From assembly GCA_025655595.1 (NCBI GenBank), contig JAHXIO010000001.1, positions 62,001 to 126,000 on the forward strand: a stretch of 64,000 nucleotides of DNA. Reading direction: 5' to 3'. A program made the translations under genes and the position numbers. The stretch comes from Candidatus Thiodiazotropha sp. (ex Monitilora ramsayi). Lineage in GTDB: Bacteria > Pseudomonadota > Gammaproteobacteria > Chromatiales > Chromatiaceae. Positions 26,399 through 34,694 of this stretch are shown in pieces. The notes below the pieces were generated by a model, which made no database searches, had not been told where the DNA came from, and worked only from the letters and a program-made list of their open reading frames with translations. Numbering within the stretch: position 1 is the stretch's first letter; each line of letters starts with the position of its first letter.

Positions 26399-27409
26399 CT
26401 ACAGGCCCTCCGGCCTCTGGGTTCTTTCCAGCAAATGGTGTACGGCACTCTTGGGGTCAAGCCCCTCATAGAGCACCTGATAGACCTGCTCGGAGATAGG
26501 CATCTCCACTCCCTGTCGACTCGCCAGCCTGAAGACCTCCATGGCTGTGTGCACACCCTCGACCTCCTGACCAATGCGGGTGCGTGCCTCATCGATGGTC
26601 AGTCCCTCAGCCAGTGCGAGACCCATGCGTCGATTTCGGGACTGATTGTCTGTACAAGTAAGGACCAGGTCCCCTAATCCTGCCAAACCCATGAAGGTCT
26701 CGGATCGACCGCCCATCTGAATGCCCAGACGCATGATCTCTGTCAGCCCGCGTGTGATCAGGGCGGCACGTGTATTGGCACCGAAACCAAGACCGTCCGC
26801 GATACCTGCGGCAATGGCAAGCACATTCTTGCTTGCACCGCCCACCTGGACACCGACCATGTCGTCTGTCGTATAGGCTCGGAACCAGGGCGCGTGGAGC
26901 AGATCCGCCATTCGCAAGGCATGCTGTTCCGTAGTGGCAGCGACAGTGATGGCGGTCGGCAGGCAACGACCTACCTCACCGGCAAATGTCGGGCCGGAGA
27001 TCACCGCCAGTTCACTGCCTGGCAGGAGCTCCTTCGCCACATCTGACAGCAGCCGCTGTGTGCCCGGTTCGAAGCCTTTCGTAGCCCAGGCGATCCCAGG
27101 GTGATTGTCTAGAAGAGGTGAGATCGATGTCAGGACAGCGCGAAAGGCGTGGCTGGGCACGACAACAAGGATCTCCGTCACACCGTCCAGTGCGGTTGCG
27201 AGATCGGTTTCGGGACGAATACCTTGGGGAAAGGGGATTCCCGGCAGGAATGCCTTGTTTTCTCGATCTTTTACGAGCGCAGCTATGTCCTCTGGCAGAT
27301 GCCCCCAGAGGCGGACGTCATGGCCATTGTGTGCCAATAGAATGGCGAGGGCGGTTCCCCAGGAACCGGCTCCCAATACAGCTATCGCGCTATGTGCCCT
27401 GTCAGTCAC
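26399..27409 (-). CDS. gpsA: Glycerol-3-phosphate dehydrogenase [NAD(P)+]
   Basis: Reduces dihydroxyacetone phosphate to sn-glycerol-3-phosphate, the backbone of phospholipids. 336 residues. The nucleotide-binding motif [10 protein letters not shown] is at the N-terminus, [13 protein letters not shown] and the conserved [20 protein letters not shown] include the catalytic Lys, and [20 protein letters not shown] is the typical C-domain signature. It starts on the stop codon of secB (single-base overlap), the last gene of the yibN-secB-gpsA operon. The start in this layout is fixed by the overlap. Confidence 0.98.
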   Translation of the reverse strand: MTDRAHSAIAVLGAGSWGTALAILLAHNGHDVRLWGHLPEDIAALVKDRENKAFLPGIPFPQGIRPETDLATALDGVTEILVVVPSHAFRAVLTSISPLLDNHPGIAWATKGFEPGTQRLLSDVAKELLPGSELAVISGPTFAGEVGRCLPTAITVAATTEQHALRMADLLHAPWFRAYTTDDMVGVQVGGASKNVLAIAAGIADGLGFGANTRAALITRGLTEIMRLGIQMGGRSETFMGLAGLGDLVLTCTDNQSRNRRMGLALAEGLTIDEARTRIGQEVEGVHTAMEVFRLASRQGVEMPISEQVYQVLYEGLDPKSAVHHLLERTQRPEGL

Positions 27410-27885
27410 TAATGTTTGGCTTCAGAGGTGTCCTGGGTCTTCTTTGCCAGTTCCTGTTGGTGCTGGGCATAGAGAGCGTCGAAATTTACCGGTTGCAGCA
27501 CCAATTGCGGAAAGCTCCCCTTCGTAATCAGGTCTGAGATGACCTCCCGGACATAGGGAAAGAGCTGGTTTGGACAGTATGAGCCAAGCATGGGTCCCAG
27601 CTCCTGCTCGGAGAAGCCGTTGATGGTGAAGATACCGCCCTCTTTGACTTCAGCGAGATAGGCGGTCTGCTCACCCAGTTGGGTGGTGACTGTCACTGTG
27701 AGACAGACTTCATAGACCCCTTCTCCGAGGGTCTGTACTTCAGTATTCAGGTTGACTTTGGTCTCGGGCTTCCACTCCTGCTGAAAGACCGCAGGTGCGC
27801 TGGGTGTCTCGAAGGAGACATCTTTGGTGTAGACCCGCTGCATGGCGAATTCGCGTCTGGTCTCGTCTTTGTTGGCTTCAGTCAT
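27409..27885 (-). CDS. secB: Protein-export chaperone SecB
   Basis: Tetrameric cytoplasmic chaperone that keeps preproteins unfolded and delivers them to SecA. 158 residues, the usual length. Typical core sequences are [14 protein letters not shown] near residue 19, VNLNTEVQ near residue 44 and the [12 protein letters not shown] segment near residue 110. The position between the rhodanese gene and gpsA is the gammaproteobacterial arrangement, except that the glutaredoxin gene grxC found there in Escherichia coli is missing. The intergenic gap to the rhodanese gene is 22 bases, so one transcript is likely. Confidence 0.98.
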   Translation of the reverse strand: MTEANKDETRREFAMQRVYTKDVSFETPSAPAVFQQEWKPETKVNLNTEVQTLGEGVYEVCLTVTVTTQLGEQTAYLAEVKEGGIFTINGFSEQELGPMLGSYCPNQLFPYVREVISDLITKGSFPQLVLQPVNFDALYAQHQQELAKKTQDTSEAKH

Positions 27886-27907
27886 GATGGTTATTCTCTA
27901 TGATTTG

Positions 27908-28327
27908 CTAATTCTTGCTAGTTATCGGCAGATTGGCGCTCTGCCAGGCGAGTATACCGCCTTTGAGGTTGTAGACCTGTTCGAAGCCGGACTTCTTCAA
28001 CTGCTGACAGGCGCTTGAGGATTGTGCGCCGGAGCGGCAGCTGACGATGATGGGTTTATCTTTATATTTATTCAGGGTGCTGATCTGATTGTTGAACCCA
28101 TTGATGGGTATGCTGATGGCATTGATGATATGACCCTTATGGAAATCCGCTGAGGGCCTGACATCTACCACAACCGCCTGCTGGTGATTGATCATCTCTG
28201 TGGCGGCGGCAGGGTCGACAGCGCCCTTATCGCCCAGGGCCAAAGAGTAGATCAGATAGGCGGCAATGACCACAAAGGCGGTCACAAGGATCCAGTGATT
28301 CATCGCGAACTCGATGAGTTGTTGCAT
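27908..28327 (-). CDS. yibN: Membrane-anchored rhodanese-like protein (YibN type)
   Basis: 139 residues: an N-terminal membrane anchor (about residues 12-30) and a single rhodanese domain. The active-site loop CRSGAQSS carries the persulfide-forming Cys near residue 98, so the protein can in principle transfer sulfane sulfur. Rhodanese-fold members can also act as structural scaffolds. It leads the yibN-secB-gpsA operon, and its neighbour upstream is the predicted persulfide-sensing ArsR regulator at 28510 on the same strand, about 180 bases away. A role in sulfane sulfur handling is an inference from both. Confidence 0.9.
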   Translation of the reverse strand: MQQLIEFAMNHWILVTAFVVIAAYLIYSLALGDKGAVDPAAATEMINHQQAVVVDVRPSADFHKGHIINAISIPINGFNNQISTLNKYKDKPIIVSCRSGAQSSSACQQLKKSGFEQVYNLKGGILAWQSANLPITSKN

Positions 28328-28509
28328 TCGGTGCCTCTTGAAAAGGGTGATTTTTTGCAGGTGGAGAGTGTATACCAGGAGGCTGGGCGGGTTAAGGGCT
28401 GAGGCCGACTGTTTTCACCTCCCGCTGGAAGGTGAAGTAGGAGAGTCCGGTTGGCGAATCGGGAATCTACGAGGGCAGGCCGGGTAAGATTGATTTTGCA
28501 GCTTGCTGA

Positions 28510-28866
28510 TCAGTGACTACAGAAGACCTCTCGCATCATGCCGATAAGCCTGAGAGTGCGAAAATCGCTGACCCGGTAGTAGACACGGTTGGCATCCTTA
28601 CGCGAGGCAAGAATGCCTTTGTCGCGGAGGATCGCCAGATGCTGAGAGATGTTGCTCTGTGAGGTGCCGACCTGTTCAACGATCTCCTGCACACTTACCT
28701 CTTGTCCGCCCAGGGTGCAGAGTATTTTCAGTCGCAGAGGGTGTGACATGGCTTTCAGGGAGCGTGATGCACGATCCACATCGTCATCGGATGCGAACAG
28801 GTTCTCCATGCCTTGAGACTCTTCGATCGTCAGGGGTTGGGTGCTCTTGCCGAATTTGTTTTCCAT
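28510..28866 (-). CDS. ArsR-family regulator with BigR/SqrR-like cysteine pair
   Basis: 118-residue winged-helix repressor. The HTH is clear (SQSNISQHLAILRDKG). The ATG at 28866 is chosen because AAAAGG lies eight bases upstream; a GTG two codons earlier is less likely. Two cysteines stand at residues 50 (KILC) and 116 (VFCSH), exactly 66 residues apart. As I recall them, the BigR/SqrR persulfide sensors have the same spacing (C42/C108 and C41/C107). No arsenic-type metal motif (CVC in the recognition region) is present. A 7-3-7 palindrome lies about 30 bases upstream. The rhodanese gene follows. I infer a sulfide/persulfide-responsive repressor that may control its own gene and sulfur genes. 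Confidence 0.85.
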   Translation of the reverse strand: MENKFGKSTQPLTIEESQGMENLFASDDDVDRASRSLKAMSHPLRLKILCTLGGQEVSVQEIVEQVGTSQSNISQHLAILRDKGILASRKDANRVYYRVSDFRTLRLIGMMREVFCSH

Positions 28867-28896
28867 AAACACAGCCTTTTAATAGTATCTAATACA

Positions 28897-28913
28897 ATAA
28901 TACGCTGTATTAT
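28897..28913. promoter_or_regulatory. Palindromic operator candidate for the ArsR regulator
   Basis: ATAATAC-GCT-GTATTAT is a perfect 7+3+7 inverted repeat, 31 bases before the ArsR ATG, within an AT-rich segment that looks like a promoter. Size and placement suit autorepression by an ArsR dimer. The same gap is bounded by the divergent gpmI gene, so it might also respond. Confidence 0.55.
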
Positions 28914-29094
28914 GGGTTAAAGAGAACCCTTTTTTGTACTCTGGTTTTCCCTAATGTGAAGGTGTGATGTCAATGTGTGTCACGGCGCTGGATTTCTGGC
29001 CTGCGGGCAACAATGGTGATTTAATGCGTTATTGATCCAGATCAAGTGTTTTCGGGGTGTTTACCCCAAAAGTTGTACAAAAAAGAGACTCGAC

Positions 29095-30648
29095 ATGACC
29101 CAAAGACCCAAACCGGTCGTCCTGATTATTCTCGACGGCTGGGGTTACAGTGAGGACAATGAATCCAACGCTATCTCCAAGGCTCGAACACCGGTTTGGG
29201 ATCGCCTCTGGCGGGAGTACCCCCATACGTTGATCAATACATCCGGTGCCGCCGTAGGCCTCCCTGGTGGACAGATGGGGAATTCGGAAGTGGGGCACCT
29301 CAACCTCGGTGCGGGCCGTGTGGTCTACCAGGAGTTCACCCGGGTAAGCCGTTCCATTCGCACAGGCTCGTTTTTCAGTAACGAGACCCTGACCCAGGCG
29401 GTCGATAAGGCTGTAGATAACGACAAGGCTATCCACCTGTTCGGCCTACTCTCGCCGGGTGGCGTGCACAGCCACGAAGAGCATATTCACGCCATGGTGA
29501 AATTGGCGGTGGAGCGGGGAGCAAACAAAGTCTACTTCCACGCCTTTCTGGATGGTCGGGATACCCCGCCAAAGAGTGCCGAACCTTCGATGGTGGCGCT
29601 TAACGAGGTGTTTGATGAAGTTGGACAGGGGCGAATTGCGTCGATTGTCGGCCGCTACTACGCCATGGATCGTGATCAACGATGGGAAAGGATCGAGCTG
29701 GCCTACAATATGCTGGTGCTCGGCCGGGCAGAGTTTCGGGCGGAGCGAGCCTGTGAAGGGCTGCAAGCGGCCTATGATCGCGGAGAGACCGATGAGTTCG
29801 TTTCGCCAACCCTGATCGTACCGGCAGGTGAAGACCCGATTACCATTGAGGACGGGGATGTCATCTTTTTCCTCAACTATCGTGCCGACCGCGCCAGACA
29901 GCTAACCAGCGCATTTGTCGAGGAGTCATTCGACGGTTTTGAGCGTAAGCGCAGGCCCAGCCTGGGGGAGTTCGTCAGCCTGACCCGGTACCACAAGCGC
30001 TTCGGTATCCCCGTGGCGTTTCCCCCCGAGAAGCTGCGTAACGGATTCGGTGAATATATCTCACAACAGGGATTGCGCCAGCTACGGGTCGCGGAGACAG
30101 AGAAATACGCCCATGTCACCTTCTTTTTCAATGGTGGCAGGGAGCGCCCTTTCGAAGGGGAGGATCGTATCCTGGTGCCTTCACCCAAGGTGGCGACCTA
30201 CGATCTCAAACCCGAAATGAGCGCGGAGGAGGTGACGGATCATCTGGTTGAGTCGATAGAGGGGAAGAAATACGACGTTATCATCTGTAACTACGCCAAC
30301 AGCGACATGGTCGGGCATACGGGAAAAATAGACGCGGCGATGCATGCCGTTGAGACACTGGATCACTGCCTTGGACGGTTACTCAAGGCCATTCATCTTG
30401 CTGGTGGCGAGATGCTGATCACAGCGGATCATGGTAACTCCGAGCAGATGGAAGACCATGCCAACCATCAGCCACACACGGCACATACCGTCAATCCGGT
30501 ACCACTGGTCTATGTGGGACGTGGCGCCGAACTGGAAGAGGGCGGTTCGCTCTGTGACATCTCTCCCACTTTATTGAAGATCATGAATCTGGATCAACCT
30601 GCGGAGATGCAGGGTCGCGCCCTGATCCATTTCGGGGAGGCTGGCTGA
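29095..30648 (+). CDS. gpmI: 2,3-bisphosphoglycerate-independent phosphoglycerate mutase
   Basis: Interconverts 3- and 2-phosphoglycerate with two Mn ions. 517 residues from the ATG at 29095; the extra 21 codons upstream to 29032 do not fit the family N-terminus. The metal-binding DGWG is at residue 14, the phosphorylated Ser is residue 64 in [12 protein letters not shown], and late metal ligands appear in [12 protein letters not shown] and TADHGN. It heads a plus-strand run with envC, ctpA, yibQ and a DJ-1 gene, and faces the ArsR gene. In Escherichia coli the same order gpmI-envC-yibQ is found, with no ctpA between. Confidence 0.98.
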   Translation: MTQRPKPVVLIILDGWGYSEDNESNAISKARTPVWDRLWREYPHTLINTSGAAVGLPGGQMGNSEVGHLNLGAGRVVYQEFTRVSRSIRTGSFFSNETLTQAVDKAVDNDKAIHLFGLLSPGGVHSHEEHIHAMVKLAVERGANKVYFHAFLDGRDTPPKSAEPSMVALNEVFDEVGQGRIASIVGRYYAMDRDQRWERIELAYNMLVLGRAEFRAERACEGLQAAYDRGETDEFVSPTLIVPAGEDPITIEDGDVIFFLNYRADRARQLTSAFVEESFDGFERKRRPSLGEFVSLTRYHKRFGIPVAFPPEKLRNGFGEYISQQGLRQLRVAETEKYAHVTFFFNGGRERPFEGEDRILVPSPKVATYDLKPEMSAEEVTDHLVESIEGKKYDVIICNYANSDMVGHTGKIDAAMHAVETLDHCLGRLLKAIHLAGGEMLITADHGNSEQMEDHANHQPHTAHTVNPVPLVYVGRGAELEEGGSLCDISPTLLKIMNLDQPAEMQGRALIHFGEAG

Positions 30649-30651
30649 ACG

Positions 30652-31914
30652 ATGCCGCGAGGTCTGTTGGCCCTGCTGCTGACAGCTTGCCTGCTGGCAC
30701 CATGCCTGGCGCTGGCGACATCAGAGCTGGATGAGAAAGCCCAGCGCCTCAAGCAGGTAAAAAGCCGAATCCAATCATTGCATCAACAGCTTGTGTCCAC
30801 GGAGAGTCAGCGTGACAAGCAGAGTCTCGCACTGCAGGAGACAGAGAAGCAGATTGGTGAGATTGCACGCCGTATCCGAGTTACCGGGCAGAGCCTGCGA
30901 CGCCAGCAGCGGCAACTGGCAGGATTGGAGGCGGAACGGGCGGATGCCCGGCTGAATCTCGACAAACACCAGTCGACACTTGAGCGCCAGATTCGGGCAG
31001 CCTATGCCATGGGGCGCCAGGAAAAAGTGAAAATCCTCCTAAATCAACAAGATCCGGCTGTAGTCAGTCGGGTAATGGTGTATTACGATTACTTCAATGA
31101 AGCCCGGATTGAGCAGATGGGTATTATCGAGGAGAGTCTGAAGACGCTAAACCGAATAGAACGGGAGATCTCCCGAGAAGAGACGCGGTTGCAACAGCTA
31201 CAGGCGAAGAACCGGAACGAGAGCCAGCAGCTGGAGGCAGCGCAGGAAGGCCGAAGGCAGATCATCGCCACACTCGACAGGCAGCTTCAGGACAAGGGTA
31301 AGGAGCTCACCCACCTGAAGCAGGATGAGAGCCAATTGCAATCACTGATCTCGAATATCCAGGAGGCGCTGTCAGATATTCCGTTGGGTCCGGCTGCTCA
31401 TGAGCCTTTTCGCACTCGCAAAGGCAAACTGCCCTGGCCATCCCGTGGCAGACTGGTTGCCAATTTCGGCACCAAGAGGGAAGTGGGTAAATTAACATGG
31501 GACGGTGTCATGATTGCCGCACCGGAGGGAAGAGAGGTTAGGGCTATCCACCATGGCCGTGTTGCCTTCGCCGATTGGCTGCGTGGTTTCGGATTGCTGC
31601 TGATTATCGATCATGGCGATGGATATATGAGTCTTTATGGACACAATCAAAGCCTGTTCAAGGAGACGGGTGAATGGGTGGAGCCGGGTGAGGTTGTTGC
31701 CCAGGTGGGCAGCAGTGGAGGCCGGAGCACTTCGGGGGTCTATTTCGGTATCAGGCACAATGGGTCACCGCAAAACCCGAAAAAGTGGTGTAAAAGGGTC
31801 AATGGTCGAAGAGTTTCCCATTGGATGGGTGCGGTACCAGGAACTCTGACGATTGAACCGGGTTCTCAACAGCATCGAAATCGTGAACATATAACAGTCG
31901 TCGCAAAAAGTTGA
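30652..31914 (+). CDS. envC: Murein hydrolase activator EnvC
   Basis: Periplasmic activator of the amidases AmiA/AmiB at the septum. 420 residues: a signal peptide (residues 1-22), long coiled coils (about 25-125 and 160-245) and a C-terminal LytM/M23 domain (about 285-400). The LytM metal site is degenerate as in EnvC: the usual HLHFE sequence reads VYFGIRH, so the domain is probably a regulator and not an enzyme. It begins three bases after gpmI and is followed closely by ctpA, a conserved arrangement around cell division and envelope care. Confidence 0.95.
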   Translation: MPRGLLALLLTACLLAPCLALATSELDEKAQRLKQVKSRIQSLHQQLVSTESQRDKQSLALQETEKQIGEIARRIRVTGQSLRRQQRQLAGLEAERADARLNLDKHQSTLERQIRAAYAMGRQEKVKILLNQQDPAVVSRVMVYYDYFNEARIEQMGIIEESLKTLNRIEREISREETRLQQLQAKNRNESQQLEAAQEGRRQIIATLDRQLQDKGKELTHLKQDESQLQSLISNIQEALSDIPLGPAAHEPFRTRKGKLPWPSRGRLVANFGTKREVGKLTWDGVMIAAPEGREVRAIHHGRVAFADWLRGFGLLLIIDHGDGYMSLYGHNQSLFKETGEWVEPGEVVAQVGSSGGRSTSGVYFGIRHNGSPQNPKKWCKRVNGRRVSHWMGAVPGTLTIEPGSQQHRNREHITVVAKS

Positions 31915-31972
31915 TCAGTTGGGCGGTACGGTTGTCGATACCGCCATGGCGATGAATAGACAGGTAAACCAG

Positions 31973-33292
31973 ATGAATCAATTAGTTAAGAGCATGAGTG
32001 GGTCGGGTATAGGCCTGTTGCTGATTTGGTCTCTTTTGCTGCCGGCTACAGTCAGTGCGCAGGTGGAAGAGTCGAGCGATACCCTGCCTCTTGAGGAGTT
32101 ACGCACTTTTGCCGATATCTTTGGTCGCATCAAGGCCAACTATGTGGAGAAAGTCGGAGACGACGTACTGCTGGAGAATGCCATCAGAGGGATGGTTTCC
32201 GGTCTCGATCCCCACTCAAACTTTCTCGACAAGGATGACTACAAAGACCTTCAGGTGGGCACCAAGGGCGAGTTCGGCGGCCTGGGGATCGAGGTCGGCA
32301 TGGAGGATGGATTCGTCAAGGTCATTGCGCCAATCGACGATACGCCGGCGCAGCGGGCCGGCGTACGCAGCGGGGATTTGATAGTTCGGCTTGACGACAC
32401 GCCGGTTAAAGGGCTGTCTTTGAACGAGGCAGTGAAACTCATGCGCGGCAAGCCCGGGACCACTCTTGAGCTGACTATAATCCGCAAGGGGGAGGAGAAG
32501 CCGCTCAAGATTACCGTCACGCGAGATATCATCAAGGTCGCCAGCGTCAAGGGGCGCTTGCTGGACGGGCATTTTGCCTATCTGCGCATCTCACAGTTCC
32601 AGAGCCACACCACAAGCGATATGTTAAAAACGCTGAAACGGCTGAAAAAAGAGTCTGACGGCAAACTGCAGGGTATGGTGCTCGATCTGCGAAATAACCC
32701 CGGTGGCGTGCTGAATGCCGCAGTCTCTGTCAGTGATGCTTTTCTGGAATCAGGCTTGATTGTCTATACGCAAGGCCGGGAACATGAATCCCAGCTGCGA
32801 TTCGAAGCAGCGCCGGATGATGTGCTCAATGGCGCACCGATCGTCGTGTTGGTCAACGAGGGTTCCGCTTCCGCGTCCGAGATCGTGGCGGGAGCACTGC
32901 AGGATCAAAAACGGGCCGTCATCATGGGAACGCAGACCTTCGGCAAGGGCTCTGTGCAGACCATCATCCCCATCAGCGATTCATCGGCGGTCAAGTTGAC
33001 AACGGCGAGGTATTACACACCCTCTGGCCGGTCGATTCAGGCCGAAGGCATCAAGCCGGATATCGAACTGGAGGATGTCAAGGTTTCAAAGGTAGAGAGT
33101 AACGGCGTCAAACCCATCAAAGAGGCCGATCTCTCAGGCCATTTGGAAAACGGCGATACTGACGGTGAAAAATCCAGGCAGGCAAAAGATGAAGAGAATG
33201 AATCCCTTGCCGATAAGGATTATCAGTTGGGTGAAGCGCTCAATTTACTGAAAGGTTTGGCCATCTTTCGAGAGAGGCCATCCACGGGATAA
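31973..33292 (+). CDS. ctpA: C-terminal processing peptidase, S41 family
   Basis: Periplasmic Ser-Lys protease that clips C-terminal tails, often of envelope proteins such as murein hydrolases. 439 residues from the ATG at 31973, chosen for the AGGT ribosome site and a compact signal peptide ending VSAQ; a TTG at 31919 would add 18 residues. A PDZ domain spans about residues 85-170, and the protease core follows with LVNEGSASASEI (catalytic Ser) and QTFGKGSVQT (catalytic Lys). A charged Glu/Asp/Lys-rich tail of about 50 residues ends the protein. It lies between envC and yibQ. Confidence 0.95.
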   Translation: MNQLVKSMSGSGIGLLLIWSLLLPATVSAQVEESSDTLPLEELRTFADIFGRIKANYVEKVGDDVLLENAIRGMVSGLDPHSNFLDKDDYKDLQVGTKGEFGGLGIEVGMEDGFVKVIAPIDDTPAQRAGVRSGDLIVRLDDTPVKGLSLNEAVKLMRGKPGTTLELTIIRKGEEKPLKITVTRDIIKVASVKGRLLDGHFAYLRISQFQSHTTSDMLKTLKRLKKESDGKLQGMVLDLRNNPGGVLNAAVSVSDAFLESGLIVYTQGREHESQLRFEAAPDDVLNGAPIVVLVNEGSASASEIVAGALQDQKRAVIMGTQTFGKGSVQTIIPISDSSAVKLTTARYYTPSGRSIQAEGIKPDIELEDVKVSKVESNGVKPIKEADLSGHLENGDTDGEKSRQAKDEENESLADKDYQLGEALNLLKGLAIFRERPSTG

Positions 33293-33307
33293 AGGATAAT
33301 GAGATAA

Positions 33308-34138
33308 ATGCGATCGTTGCATGTGAGGCTTTGGCTTGTACTGACGCTGATGATTCCCATGTTTACCGAAGCGGAAACGGCGGTTGATGTGCCGGAGAGG
33401 GTCAGAATTGCTCTGATCATCGACGACTTGGGTAATCAGGAGGTACAAGGTAAGAAGGCGCTAGCTCTGCCGGGAGCCATTACCTATGCGTTTCTCCCGC
33501 AGACGCCTTTCGCTTGGCAGTTGGCCTCAGATGCACACCGGTTGAATAAAGAGGTGATGCTGCATCTGCCGATGGAATCAGACTTGGGCAATGCTCTCGG
33601 GGCGGGTGCCTTGACGCTGGAGATGTCACAAGCCGAATTTCTGCAGACGTTGAAGCGAAATCTCGCATCCATTCCCTTTGTTGCAGGTGTAAATAATCAC
33701 ATGGGGAGTCTACTGACACGGGATCCCACTGCAATGCGCTGGCTGATGAACGGCCTGCGCGAAGCCGGCCTCTTTTTTATCGACAGCCGAACCACCGATG
33801 CGACCGTGGCGGAGCGCGTAGCCAGAAACCAGTTTGTGGCCACAGCGAGACGGCATGTTTTCCTGGATAACGTTCAGGAGAGGGATGCCGTCAGGGCGCA
33901 ACTTACGGCGTTAATCGATATGGCGCGGGAGCAGGGCAGTGCAATCGGTATCGGCCATCCCTATCCTGAGACATTGGCCATATTGACTGAGGAATTGCCT
34001 AAACTAGAGGCAGCGGGTATCGAGTTGGTGCCTGCCTCATCATTGGTAAACCAAGGGAGCGAACTATGGCACGCGTCCTCGTCCCCCTCGCACAAGGCTG
34101 CGAAGAACTCGAAGCCGTTACCATCACCGATCTACTGA
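33308..34138 (+). CDS. yibQ: Divergent polysaccharide deacetylase (YibQ family)
   Basis: 276-residue periplasmic protein of the divergent polysaccharide deacetylase family (DUF610). Signal peptide about residues 1-22, then the family pattern RIALIIDDLG near residue 36, TYAFLPQTPFA near 59, HLPME near 80, NNHMGSLLTRD near 129 and IGHPYPET near 216. The domain is a NodB-like barrel with an altered metal site, and no reaction is established. Its last 73 bases overlap the start of the DJ-1 family gene in another frame. The tail after EL-VPASSLV (about 25 residues) looks unconserved and may exist only because of that overlap. Located as in Escherichia coli, next to envC. Confidence 0.9.
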   Translation: MRSLHVRLWLVLTLMIPMFTEAETAVDVPERVRIALIIDDLGNQEVQGKKALALPGAITYAFLPQTPFAWQLASDAHRLNKEVMLHLPMESDLGNALGAGALTLEMSQAEFLQTLKRNLASIPFVAGVNNHMGSLLTRDPTAMRWLMNGLREAGLFFIDSRTTDATVAERVARNQFVATARRHVFLDNVQERDAVRAQLTALIDMAREQGSAIGIGHPYPETLAILTEELPKLEAAGIELVPASSLVNQGSELWHASSSPSHKAAKNSKPLPSPIY

Positions 34139-34614
34139 CCCGGGCCGGGATCGAAGTCGTTACCGCCGGCCTGGATGACAAGCCGGTCAAGGCATCTCGG
34201 GGTATCACGCTGGTGCCTGACACTACTTTAGACCAAGTGCTTGATGAGCCATTCGATATGATGGTCCTACCCGGCGGTCTGCCCGGTGCCGATTATTTGA
34301 ACAATGACCCGCGAATACACCAGATGCTGAAGCGACTGAATAGCGAGGGCGGTTATACTGCCGCCATCTGTGCGGCGCCGAAAGTGCTGGTAAATGCAGG
34401 GCTCCTCGATGGGAGGAGAGCCACCAGCTATCCCGGAGCATTGGATGGCATGGATCTGCAGCAAGTGGATCTTCAGTTGGAACGGGTCGTGACCGACGAC
34501 AAAGTGGTTACTTCACGAGGGCCTGGGACAGCAATGGACTTTGCCCTGGAATTGATAGGATTGCTTGTTGATGAAAACAAGCGGAATGAAGTGGAAAAAG
34601 GTCTCGTTCGATAA
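34066..34614 (+). CDS. DJ-1/PfpI family protein (YajL-like)
   Basis: 182-residue class I glutamine-amidotransferase-like protein of the DJ-1 superfamily. The nucleophile Cys lies in AAICAAPKVL near residue 106 and the acidic partner in GCEELEA at residue 11, both diagnostic. Family members protect proteins against carbonyl and oxidative damage or act as chaperones; the reaction is debated. Start ATG 34066 has AAGGGAG at eight-base spacing and lies inside the 3' end of yibQ. No terminator with T-run follows; an AGCTGAA/TTCAGCT hairpin at 34615-34645 is possible before the convergent polysaccharide locus. Confidence 0.93.
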   Translation: MARVLVPLAQGCEELEAVTITDLLTRAGIEVVTAGLDDKPVKASRGITLVPDTTLDQVLDEPFDMMVLPGGLPGADYLNNDPRIHQMLKRLNSEGGYTAAICAAPKVLVNAGLLDGRRATSYPGALDGMDLQQVDLQLERVVTDDKVVTSRGPGTAMDFALELIGLLVDENKRNEVEKGLVR

Positions 34615-34694
34615 GCTGAAGAGGTTGAATGCAAAATTCAGCTGCACGAGTTCTCAGTGCCGTTTCGCGCTGCAATGTCTCAAATGCCGCTGGA

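Noticed and set aside
28416-28434. Hairpin between the ArsR and rhodanese genes as a terminator
   Set aside because: 8-bp stem with a wobble pair and no T-run on the transcribed strand; too weak to claim.
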